DNA of 8,171 nt. Source: JBBQXK01 sp038251625 (GTDB lineage: Bacteria; Pseudomonadota; Alphaproteobacteria; Rhodobacterales; Rhodobacteraceae). This document shows positions 1-5,827 of the stretch, one piece after another; the stretch's first letter is position 1, and every line of letters begins with the position of its first letter. A program made the position numbers and the translations under genes. Below the pieces are notes generated by a model, which saw nothing but the letters and a program-made list of their open reading frames with translations, had not been told where the DNA came from and did no database searches. The stretch is taken from assembly GCA_038251625.1 (NCBI GenBank), contig JBBSBE010000157.1:1-8171 (forward strand), in the 5' to 3' direction.

Positions 1-155
1 AGGCGCGAGGCGAGACGTTAGTCCGGATCCCGCAAGCATTTTTCCTATGTGGGGCTATCCGTGGGGTAGGCCGCAAAAGGCGCAAAACTAATCAGCAATA
101 TCAAGGATGAATGGCGGAGGGAACGCGACTGGCAGCGAACCTTCTGTGGGACGAT

Positions 156-183
156 GCCGACCGACAACTGAGTGGCGGTCGGC
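156..183 (-). terminator. Hairpin 3' of the RTX remnant, possible terminator
   Basis: A perfect 8-bp inverted repeat (GCCGACCG at 156-163, CGGTCGGC at 176-183) encloses a 12-nt loop. It begins about 22 nt beyond the TGA stop of the RTX frame on the minus strand. No T-run follows on either strand, so it would be a weak or Rho-assisted terminator at best. The rest of 1-205 shows no convincing gene. Confidence 0.3.
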
Positions 184-205
184 TGCACGTCCATCCGGAA
201 GTAGT

Positions 206-724
206 TCAGAACACAAAGAAATCCGAACTTGTCAGCGCCAATCCGGGGGTGAGCGTCGCGAACTGGACCCGTGCGGCGCCTCCGACTCCGTCGCTATCGA
301 AGAACAGCGCGCCGGTATCGGTTTCATAGATGATCCGGTCCGAAGGGGTCGCGGCAAACCCCGTTGCATTCGCAGCAAAGGCATTCGCAGCCAGCGTGCC
401 GGTGGCAAGCCCCACGAAAACCGCATCGTCGAGGTGGATCGAATCGTGCACAACGCTGAAGTCCGAGATCGAGTCGACGTTTGCAGCGCCTGGCGCGGAA
501 TTGAAGATGAACGTATCGTTTCCCGCACCGCCGGTCAGCACGTCGTTGCCCGTGCCACCGTTCAGCGTGTCGTTGCCGGCCAGACCGCTCAGCGTATCGT
601 TGCCGCCGCCGCCGTTCAGCACGTTCACCCCGGCATTGCCGATGATCGCCTGCGCCAGAGCGTTGCCGGTCAGGTTGATCGCAGTCAGCCCTACGAAAGA
701 GGTGGTGGTCAGCAGTTCGATATC
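206..724 (-). pseudogene. C-terminal remnant of an RTX calcium-binding protein
   Basis: The minus frame encodes the end of an RTX protein. Four consecutive glycine-rich nonapeptides (LNGGGGNDT, LSGLAGNDT, LNGGTGNDV, LTGGAGNDT) begin near 628. They are followed by the usual C-terminal segment with FIFNSAPGAANVDSISDF, a hydrophobic stretch, IIYETDTGALFFDSDG, and a DFFVF end of the type found on type I-secreted proteins. In the family the nonapeptides form a calcium-binding beta-roll and the extreme C-terminus carries the secretion signal. RTX-like sequence continues upstream of the GTG at 628 (ELLTTTSFVGLTAINLTGN, then LAQAIIGNAG) to about 724. There it meets the megatron fragment in another frame, so the N-terminal part of the gene is gone. 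A short product from GTG 628 (140 aa) could be made, but this is most likely debris. The RTX identification is firm; its status as a broken gene is inferred. Confidence 0.8.
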
Positions 725-1662
725 GGGAAGGATTCCGAGGCGATGCGGGTCGTGTCGACGGTGATGCGCCGCGCTTCGACAAGGGCCGCGTCATAATCCT
801 CGTCGGCGCGGGCGACCTGCCACTTCAGCGCCTGCGGCAGTTCGGTTTCCTGCGCGCGGACCAGTTCCAGCGCCTCGCCCTCGCGGGAGGCCACGAGGTC
901 GTCATGGGTCAGCGTGATGCTGGACGCCCGCCCGCGCATGACGAAGCGGATCATGCCTTCGGTCTCGATGGCATCGAACCCGAAATGTCGCGCCAACGTA
1001 CTGATCGAGGATCTTGGCGCTTCCAGTGCGGTGATGGCATAGCCCTCGACGGCACCCCAGAGGCCGGTGACGTCGATCAGGGCTTCCAGCATCCCAGCGC
1101 GCAGGCAGAGATGGCGCACCAAAGCAGCAAGGGAAACTGCCCCCAGCCGCCCGGTCAGCCAGTGGCCCAGCCGCCAGTTCGGGCCGTCCGTCCAGACATC
1201 GGTCAGTTCGGGGAAGAACGGATAGGGACGCGCGTCCCAGGTCCAAGCGGCGCATTCGGGGACATGCACCATCCGGCCGCCGTAGATGCTGGAGATCGGG
1301 TTGTTGGCCGGGTCGCCCCAGTGCAGATAGCTCGCCTCCAGATAAGCGCGCTGGATGGCATCGTCGCGCCAGCCTCGTGAGAAATACGGTGTGAAGCCAT
1401 CGCTCCCAAACGGGCCGCTATGGTGCCCCACCTTCAGGCGACGGTGAAGCTGGTTCGCGGATTCATCGTGGTTCAAACACACAGGCCAGAAAGGAACGAG
1501 GTCACCCGTGATCTTGTCGACCAATGGTACCGAGAACGGGCTCACACAAAATTTGCAGAGCGCCTCGACGTCAACTTGCTGCGGTTCCCGGTGGCTATCG
1601 CCAAGCATCGAGGCGTGAACGCCGCTCAAATATTCTCTGGTTCCGTAGCCGATGAGTTTCAT
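709..1662 (-). CDS. Truncated, chimeric GTA baseplate 'megatron' (TIM-barrel-like) fragment
   Basis: A 317-codon open frame starts at ATG 1662, with GGGGGA about 8 nt upstream. From about residue 91 it matches the Rhodobacter capsulatus-type GTA baseplate hub protein (gp15/'megatron', the glycoside-hydrolase TIM-barrel-like family) as I remember it. Landmarks are PYFSRGWRDDAIQRAYLEA, WGDPANNPISSIYGGRM, WTWDARPYPFFPELTDVW, GHWLTGRLGAVSL and RAQETELPQAL. Intact family members exceed about 1200 residues; only about 220 internal residues are present here. The N-terminal 90 residues (GYGTREYLSGVHASML, CKFCVSPFSVPL, CLNHDESANQLHRR) are not megatron sequence and I do not recognise them. At the other end the frame stops at 709-711, shortly after RTX sequence begins in a different frame. 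No other GTA structural gene is nearby. It is probably a non-functional recombination product, although the frame is open. Family assignment of the middle part is confident; expression is uncertain. Confidence 0.75.
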   Translation of the reverse strand: MKLIGYGTREYLSGVHASMLGDSHREPQQVDVEALCKFCVSPFSVPLVDKITGDLVPFWPVCLNHDESANQLHRRLKVGHHSGPFGSDGFTPYFSRGWRDDAIQRAYLEASYLHWGDPANNPISSIYGGRMVHVPECAAWTWDARPYPFFPELTDVWTDGPNWRLGHWLTGRLGAVSLAALVRHLCLRAGMLEALIDVTGLWGAVEGYAITALEAPRSSISTLARHFGFDAIETEGMIRFVMRGRASSITLTHDDLVASREGEALELVRAQETELPQALKWQVARADEDYDAALVEARRITVDTTRIASESFPISNC

Positions 1663-1694
1663 CTGCCAATTCCCCCGTCAGGCTCAACCGCGCG

Positions 1695-1711
1695 CAACCC
1701 GGCGCAATCGT
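1695..1711 (+). promoter_or_regulatory. Copy 1 of the shared 17-nt leader motif, overlapping an inverted repeat
   Basis: CAACCCGGCGCAATCGT lies 67 nt before the ATG at 1779. It matches 15 of 17 positions of the copy at 5321-5337 and 14 of 17 of the copy at 4675-4691. Its GCAATCG (1704-1710) is also one arm of a perfect 7-bp inverted repeat with CGATTGC at 1721-1727, spaced by 10 nt. It lies between divergent frames starting at 1662 (minus) and 1779 (plus), so it could be an operator or activator site. No clear sigma-70 -35/-10 pair is seen around it. Confidence 0.4.
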
Positions 1712-1778
1712 CAGGCAGCGCGATTGCTGAGACAAACCACCCCATTGAAGCCACCATTTCAAACGGGGACCAACCGCC

Positions 1779-2123
1779 ATGTCACGACACCACATCAAGA
1801 TTGCCGCTATCGTTGCCGCAGCTATCAGCCTGCTTGCAAGCACAGCCGAGGCAAAAGACCTTTACCAGGTTGAACAGATGTTCCGAATGTCGCTGGGCGA
1901 TGCCGCCAACTGCGATGCCGCCTGGCAGGCCACATTGGCCGAGACCCCGGAAATCTTGCCACCCTATGACGTCAGCACCTTTCCACCGCCCCGGCCACTG
2001 GTGGTCTCAATCCATCAAGAGGATGATTTCTGGTGTATTGTGACGCTGTTCTCGCGCCACTTTCAGCCCTATTGCGACAGCGCGGACAGCCACTGCATGG
2101 CGCCGCCAGAAGATGACTTCTGA
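1779..2123 (+). CDS. Small exported protein with four cysteines, unknown function
   Basis: This 114-residue protein has a typical Sec signal peptide: MSRHHIK, a hydrophobic stretch at about 8-21, and a likely signal-peptidase I cut after A25 in the AEA/KD context. The mature part, about 89 residues, has cysteines at 45, 86, 99 and 106 (ANCDAAW, FWCIV, PYCDS, SHCMA), an even number that could form two disulfides in the periplasm. The middle is proline-rich (STFPPPRPLVV). The start is chosen because the signal peptide begins there; the ribosome binding site is weak (GGGGA about 11 nt upstream). I recognise no family. It is the first of six plus-strand genes, and its leader carries the 17-nt motif shared with the two exported paralogs further down. 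Reality of the gene is likely; function is unknown. Confidence 0.75.
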   Translation: MSRHHIKIAAIVAAAISLLASTAEAKDLYQVEQMFRMSLGDAANCDAAWQATLAETPEILPPYDVSTFPPPRPLVVSIHQEDDFWCIVTLFSRHFQPYCDSADSHCMAPPEDDF

Positions 2124-2226
2124 CCAATGCCGGGGCCGGAGTCAGCGGCAGAATCCAACAGGCAAAGCGGATGCCAAAGCACTCCGATACCAGTAACGCA
2201 AGGCCAAGCCGCCTTCACAGATAATC

Positions 2227-2256
2227 CCCGCCCCCAAGACACCAGTCCGGGGCGGG
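2227..2256. other. GC-rich hairpin in the leader of the membrane protein gene
   Basis: CCCGCCCC (2227-2234) and GGGGCGGG (2249-2256) form a perfect 8-bp stem with a 14-nt loop, ending 27 nt before the GTG at 2284. No T-run follows on either strand. It could end transcription of the gene at 1779-2123 with Rho, or be a structure in the leader of the next gene. The remainder of 2124-2283 shows no gene. Confidence 0.35.
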
Positions 2257-2283
2257 CATACAACCGTAAAAGGGGATCACGCC

Positions 2284-2877
2284 GTGCCAATCAGCATTTC
2301 GCAAAAGCAAAGCCCGCCGAACCATGACCACCCGGTCGCAACATCTGTGGTGCCGATAGACCCGTATCCTGCCGAGCGAAAACCTCCGGTCGTTCCGGTT
2401 CTGCCACAAAAACCCGGCCCGCAGATCACACCGGGGGCCAGACCGCCCCGGCTTGGATGGCTGATCCTGTCGCCCTATGCTGTTTTCTTGGGCTGGCTTG
2501 CGGCTGTTTTCCTTTCCATCGACCTGCCACGCTGGCCCACCATCGCAACCTTCATCACTGCGACGGGTCTCAGCGCACTTGTCTGCCTGCCGCGCGAGGT
2601 ATCACCGGGGCGACAGCGACTGCCCATCTTGGTTGTCCTTGTGCTGCCGTGGATCGTCTCAATCATCGCGGACCTGCCGCAAAATGCGTTGGCTTTCGCC
2701 AATTGGATGTTGCCATTTCAGATCAGCCTGCTTGCAGCCTCAGCCCTGCTCCCGTTGATCTTGCTGCCCCTGATGCAGGGCGCGCGCCGCTTCACAGCCG
2801 TCCTGGGATTTTTCAATTTCGTGGTAACGTTCCTTTTGGTTTTAACAAGCATCCTCCTGCTATACCCCGATAGCTGA
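2284..2877 (+). CDS. Proline-rich, multi-spanning inner-membrane protein, unknown function
   Basis: The 197-residue product starts with GTG; AGGGGA lies about 7 nt upstream and supports this start. Residues 1-56 are hydrophilic and proline-rich (PYPAERKPPVVPVLPQKPGP) and presumably cytosolic. About five hydrophobic helices follow at roughly 59-79, 86-101, 113-129, 142-163 and 171-193. Short loops contain LPREVSPGRQR and MQGARR, whose positive charges would favour the cytoplasmic side. No catalytic motif or transporter signature is visible. The layout of a disordered proline-rich head followed by a small helical bundle recalls small envelope-associated membrane proteins, but no family can be named. 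It is followed 109 nt later by the tryptophan-rich gene in the same direction. The membrane nature is clear; the function is unknown. Confidence 0.75.
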   Translation: MPISISQKQSPPNHDHPVATSVVPIDPYPAERKPPVVPVLPQKPGPQITPGARPPRLGWLILSPYAVFLGWLAAVFLSIDLPRWPTIATFITATGLSALVCLPREVSPGRQRLPILVVLVLPWIVSIIADLPQNALAFANWMLPFQISLLAASALLPLILLPLMQGARRFTAVLGFFNFVVTFLLVLTSILLLYPDS

Positions 2878-2986
2878 ACAACCGATCATTGACGCGGCCA
2901 GCTATTGCGCGTTGCCAATCGCCTGCCTACCCGAATGCCTTGCGCAGTTATTCGCTTCTCACCTCATTTTGCAAAGGATCGGTCGG

Positions 2987-3775
2987 ATGTCGTTCAAACT
3001 TTCACAGATGCTGACGGCAAAATTTGTTGAACTGATCATCATCGGGCAGCCCGTGGCACCGGGAACGGCGGTCGAGATCATCCGCCGAACCGACACATTC
3101 TTTCGCGGCGGGTGGCATCCCTCTTGGGACTCTGAGTATGAACGCAATTTGCGCGCAGCCTTTGGCCTGCCTGGCCGTCGGCACCCAGCAGATGCGCCAA
3201 GGCCGGATTTGGCCACCCAAGCGACCGCAACCGCTCGCTGGCGGCGCAAATGGGGGTGTCTTGACCTGCGCTGGATGTCCACCAACCAGATCGCAGCGGG
3301 CACCGGTTTTTGCAACCCTGACGGTACGCTGGCATTCGCGGGCGAACTGGAAGATTACGCTAATGGATTGGAGTTGCTGCACGATTTTCGCATGATCGCC
3401 CTCGCGTTCCCACATCTGACCTTCGATGTGGCGGTATGGGGAGATCAGCGGGTCTCTATGCTGGGGCTTCCAATGTTCGATGCCCTGGAGACGCCGTGGC
3501 CACCCGAACTTACAGCACAGGTGGCGATGCCCACACTCGGGTTTCTGGTCCGGCAAGGACGCGTTGCCGTGGTGCGCGGGTTCGACCAACGTTTGTTTCA
3601 ACCCTATAGCCTGGGCTATCCGCAAGCCGCTGAATTGGCCTTGCGTGAACTCCGCCGCCTTGACGCCGCACGAACCGAAGCGACCGGTTTTGGCCAGCGC
3701 CAAGCGCCCGGCCTGCCTGACAAGATTCTGATGGGCTGGCTGGCCCATGCCCGCCAGCTTGGCCTTGCGCGGTAG
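2987..3775 (+). CDS. Hypothetical tryptophan-rich cytoplasmic protein
   Basis: The frame stays open upstream to a TTG at 2912, but the better start is the ATG at 2987. It has AAAGGAT about 8 nt before it and gives a 262-residue protein beginning MSFKLSQMLTAKFVELIIIG. There is no signal peptide or membrane segment. The protein is rich in aromatic residues. Distinct clusters are FFRGGWHPSWDSEYERNL (about 38-55), RWRRKWGCLDLRWMSTNQIA (84-103), GELEDYANGLELLHDFRMIA (119-138) and PTLGFLVRQGRVAVVRGFDQ (182-201). The last reads like beta-strands and the ELEDYANGLELL part like a helix, so a compact alpha/beta fold is plausible. I do not recognise the family and see no nucleotide-binding or metal-binding signature. 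It lies in the same-direction cluster between the membrane protein and the thioredoxin-like gene. An interaction role is possible but unsupported. Confidence 0.7.
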   Translation: MSFKLSQMLTAKFVELIIIGQPVAPGTAVEIIRRTDTFFRGGWHPSWDSEYERNLRAAFGLPGRRHPADAPRPDLATQATATARWRRKWGCLDLRWMSTNQIAAGTGFCNPDGTLAFAGELEDYANGLELLHDFRMIALAFPHLTFDVAVWGDQRVSMLGLPMFDALETPWPPELTAQVAMPTLGFLVRQGRVAVVRGFDQRLFQPYSLGYPQAAELALRELRRLDAARTEATGFGQRQAPGLPDKILMGWLAHARQLGLAR

Positions 3776-3895
3776 GGGATGAAGGCACAACACGATCGCC
3801 TCCGCAGCCCTATGAAAATGGGCCATTGCGTGCTACTGTTTGCGCTTGCAGATTATCACGTTTCCTAACCATCCCAATTGCACTTGGAGGCCAGC

Positions 3896-4654
3896 ATGAA
3901 AGATGCCTATGCCGCTTTGGTGACAGACCCTGTGCCCCAAATCGAAGCGGGTGGCTGTGTGATCGTTTTTGCCTCGACAACCACCTGCGTGCCCTGCGCG
4001 TGGATGAAGCCGGTGGTGCGAAAATTTGCGGTGTCGGCGGGCAGTCGTGCGACCGTGGTCGAGGTGAATTGTGATAACATCAGCGATTTTCGCAAACGCC
4101 ACAACCTCCAACACTTTCCCCAGCTTTTGCATTTTCGTGACGGGACGTTGACATCGGCGCAGACCGGCTTTCATGGCTTGTCCGAAACGCTGGATTGGCT
4201 GGAACGCGCGGTCGATGCTGGTGCGGCTACGCTCAAACCTCAAACCGAATTGGACGAGAACTTCGCTCAAGACCTTGAAAGGGCACAAAAGGCGTTGGAT
4301 GATGCAATGCAGGTTTCCAACGATGCTTTGGTGCCGCATATCGAAGCGACGGAACCCGATATCGCGGCCGTAAAACTGCAGATTGCCAACCTGCAAGCCG
4401 CAAGCGCGTTGACACAGGCCGAAGCAAATGCGCTTTTCTTGACCGAGGTACACCGCATTTACGCTCCCTTTCAGGACAAAATTGACGCGCATCGCCGTGC
4501 GCAAGCCCTTGGTCTTGTGGCTTATGCAGAGATAGCAGAAGCAGGGGTTCAGAATTACGCGACCGCCCACCGTGCCGCCGGATCGCGTGTCGTTTGCAGC
4601 CCCGATGGCAGTTTTTGCGAACGCGTGACAAACACGGATATCTTGCGCCTTTAG
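3896..4654 (+). CDS. Thioredoxin-fold protein with CVPC active site and helical C-terminal extension
   Basis: The start at ATG 3896 is set by a strong GGAGG at 3886-3890, giving 252 residues. Residues 1-105 read as a thioredoxin fold: strand CVIVFAST (21-28), active site CVPC at 31-34, strand ATVVEVNCD (52-60), then FPQLLHFRDG (74-83) with the expected cis-proline at 75, and a helix ending LDWLERAV. The tryptophan usually before the first active-site cysteine is threonine here. No signal peptide is present, so it should act in the cytoplasm as a disulfide reductase or redox partner. Residues 115-225 form a long charged helical region absent from ordinary thioredoxins of about 105-110 residues, probably a coiled coil or helical bundle for partner binding. 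Two more cysteines (C234, C241) occur near the end. Thioredoxin-like is well supported; the substrate is unknown. Trx-fold chaperone-like proteins with helical tails are an alternative. Confidence 0.8.
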   Translation: MKDAYAALVTDPVPQIEAGGCVIVFASTTTCVPCAWMKPVVRKFAVSAGSRATVVEVNCDNISDFRKRHNLQHFPQLLHFRDGTLTSAQTGFHGLSETLDWLERAVDAGAATLKPQTELDENFAQDLERAQKALDDAMQVSNDALVPHIEATEPDIAAVKLQIANLQAASALTQAEANALFLTEVHRIYAPFQDKIDAHRRAQALGLVAYAEIAEAGVQNYATAHRAAGSRVVCSPDGSFCERVTNTDILRL

Positions 4655-4674
4655 CCCCCGGGCACAATTGCCAC

Positions 4675-4691
4675 CAAGCCCGCACAATCGT
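4675..4691 (+). promoter_or_regulatory. Copy 2 of the shared 17-nt leader motif
   Basis: CAAGCCCGCACAATCGT lies 59 nt before the ATG at 4751. It differs at one position from the copy at 5321-5337. About 12 nt downstream GCGCGA recurs, as it does more loosely after the other copies, followed by ACATAG, a possible -10-like element. Conservation outside coding sequence suggests a promoter part or regulator site. Confidence 0.45.
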
Positions 4692-4750
4692 TTCACGCCG
4701 CAGCGCGACATAGGGTTCTTTCATCGCAAAACCGCTGAAAGGATCAAACC

Positions 4751-5173
4751 ATGCTCGCCAGACTCGCAGCCATCGCAACCGCAGCCACCCTGATATTCTC
4801 GACCGCTCAGGCGCAGCCATTCGACCCCTCAATCTACCAGTCACCAGAGGCGATGAATGTCCTCGTCAGTGGCGAAGCCGTTCCGCTGATGCAGGACAAC
4901 AGAGCGCAAACCGAAGCCATCCGGCTTTACGCACTGGCACTATCGGACCGGCTGAATGCCTACTGGCAAGACAAGATCGTCCCGGACTATGTGATGACAA
5001 CCTCGGCCATCTACTTGCTCAGCCTCACCACCAGCAAGATCGACGAAGATACCGTAGCCGGCCTGCTTGAAATGGCGCGGGCCGATGCCGATACCTTTGC
5101 AGCCAGCTATGATTTCAACTCTATAACGGCGCAATCCTTGCTGTCAACGCTCCAGAACCTGCTGTCAAAGTGA
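4751..5173 (+). CDS. Exported helical protein, first of a tandem paralog pair
   Basis: The start at ATG 4751 is supported by AAAGGA about 7 nt upstream. The 140-residue protein has a Sec signal peptide (MLARLAAIATAATLIF) with a likely cut after A21 (AQA/QPF). The mature protein is about 119 residues, has no cysteine, and is mostly predicted helix by eye. Its end (DADTFAASYDF, then SITAQSLLSTLQNLL) is strongly alike the gene at 5396. From FDPSIY (residue 24) to the C-terminus it aligns with that paralog over 117 positions with no gap. I recognise no family; a periplasmic or secreted role follows from the signal peptide only. The leader carries the shared 17-nt motif, and a strong intrinsic terminator follows the stop codon, so this gene can be a transcription unit of its own. 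Confidence 0.8.
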   Translation: MLARLAAIATAATLIFSTAQAQPFDPSIYQSPEAMNVLVSGEAVPLMQDNRAQTEAIRLYALALSDRLNAYWQDKIVPDYVMTTSAIYLLSLTTSKIDEDTVAGLLEMARADADTFAASYDFNSITAQSLLSTLQNLLSK

Positions 5174-5197
5174 TCTGAACACTGAAAGTAACACCGG

Positions 5198-5225
5198 AAG
5201 GGCGCGCCAGAGGTGCGCCCTTTTT
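5198..5225 (+). terminator. Rho-independent terminator after the first paralog
   Basis: AAGGGCGC (5198-5205) pairs perfectly with GCGCCCTT (5215-5222) around a 9-nt loop, and TTTTT occupies 5221-5225. It starts 25 nt after the TGA of the gene ending at 5173. This separates the two paralogs into independent transcripts. Confidence 0.85.
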
Positions 5226-5320
5226 GACTCCATGGCGACCCCGTTCAGTGCAGTGGACGTAATCCTTGATGCCAAAACTTTCTCACTGGCACTGCCCCCA
5301 ACAATGCGCGCAACACCGGC

Positions 5321-5337
5321 CAAGCCCGCGCAATCGT
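5321..5337 (+). promoter_or_regulatory. Copy 3 of the shared 17-nt leader motif
   Basis: CAAGCCCGCGCAATCGT lies 58 nt before the ATG at 5396 and matches the copy at 4675-4691 in 16 of 17 positions. A short inverted repeat (TGCGCG at 5305-5310, CGCGCA at 5327-5332) overlaps it. GCGCGTAAT follows at 5352-5360, where CGTAAT could serve as a -10-like element. The preceding terminator means this leader must hold a promoter if the gene is transcribed by itself. Confidence 0.45.
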
Positions 5338-5395
5338 GCAAGCCAATGCTGGCGCGTAATCTCCTTGCAGTGACAACCCCATGAAGGACCAGATC

Positions 5396-5815
5396 ATGTT
5401 TTCCAAACTCGCAGCCATCGCAACTGCAGCAATCCTGTTCGCGACCCCTCAGGCACAGGCGCTTGATACGTCGGTCTACTTCGCCCCCTTCGCTGTCGAG
5501 CGCCTTGCCAATGGCGAAGTTGAGGCGATCTTGCAGGGCGATGCCGCTGACACCGAAGAAATGATGTTCTACGCTACCGGTTTTGCTGGAGCACTGGCGT
5601 TTCTTTGGAAAGACAACCTGCCCGAACACTATGACATTCTTGCCATGATCAAGGTCGCCAATCTGTTGGAAGCAAAGACGTTGGATACCGCTACAGTAAA
5701 CAAGATCTTCGCAGTCAGCGCCGGCGACGCCGAAACGTTCGCAGCACAATACGATTTCTCTTCGGCCACCGCGCAGTCCATGTTGGCCACCTTGCAGTCG
5801 TTGATCGAAAACTAG
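5396..5815 (+). CDS. Exported helical protein, second of a tandem paralog pair
   Basis: An in-frame ATG occurs at 5381, but ATG 5396 is preferred. It has AAGGA at 5384-5388 and yields a clean signal peptide (MFSKLAAIATAAILF) matching the paralog residue for residue at its start. The cut is likely after A22 (AQA/LDT). The 139-residue protein has no cysteine. Its mature 117 residues align gap-free with those of the 4751 gene; the most similar parts are the signal peptide and the end (DAETFAAQYDF, then SATAQSMLATLQSLI), while the middle has diverged. Old duplication with divergence is inferred. The stop codon TAG (5813-5815) straddles the border of the IS630 element: TA is the target dinucleotide and G is the first base of the element. 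The base after the second TA is also G, so the pre-insertion stop was TAG as well and the protein is unchanged. Function unknown. Confidence 0.8.
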   Translation: MFSKLAAIATAAILFATPQAQALDTSVYFAPFAVERLANGEVEAILQGDAADTEEMMFYATGFAGALAFLWKDNLPEHYDILAMIKVANLLEAKTLDTATVNKIFAVSAGDAETFAAQYDFSSATAQSMLATLQSLIEN

Positions 5816-5827
5816 AGTGGGATGACA

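Noticed and set aside
107..796. Long plus-strand frames (107-796, 111-329, 330-764) opposite the RTX and megatron sequence
   Set aside because: The minus strand has clear RTX repeats and a megatron match here. The plus frames show low-complexity composition expected of shadows. The ATG at 111 has a passable leader (MAEGTRLAANLLWDDADRQL), but the frame runs straight into antisense RTX sequence, so at most it is a stub.
1420..2043. Plus-strand frame of 207 codons across 1420-2043
   Set aside because: It overlaps the start of the exported protein at 1779 in another frame and has no family features. The part at 1420-1680 remains a minor alternative to the minus-strand head, as noted in the findings.
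3002..4711. Long minus-strand frames opposite the tryptophan-rich and thioredoxin-like genes
   Set aside because: They are rich in arginine, histidine and cysteine with no motif, and they lie opposite frames with good ribosome binding sites and, in one case, a thioredoxin active site.
1663..5400. Integron cassette array (serial small same-direction genes with repeated leader sequence)
   Set aside because: No attC-like pairs of RYYYAAC/GTTRRRY with imperfect dyad were found between the genes, the repeated motif lies upstream rather than at each gene end, and no integrase is present.
5165..5749. Minus-strand frame of 194 codons opposite the second paralog
   Set aside because: The plus strand has a signal peptide and a gap-free paralog, while the minus frame runs over a strong plus-strand terminator.
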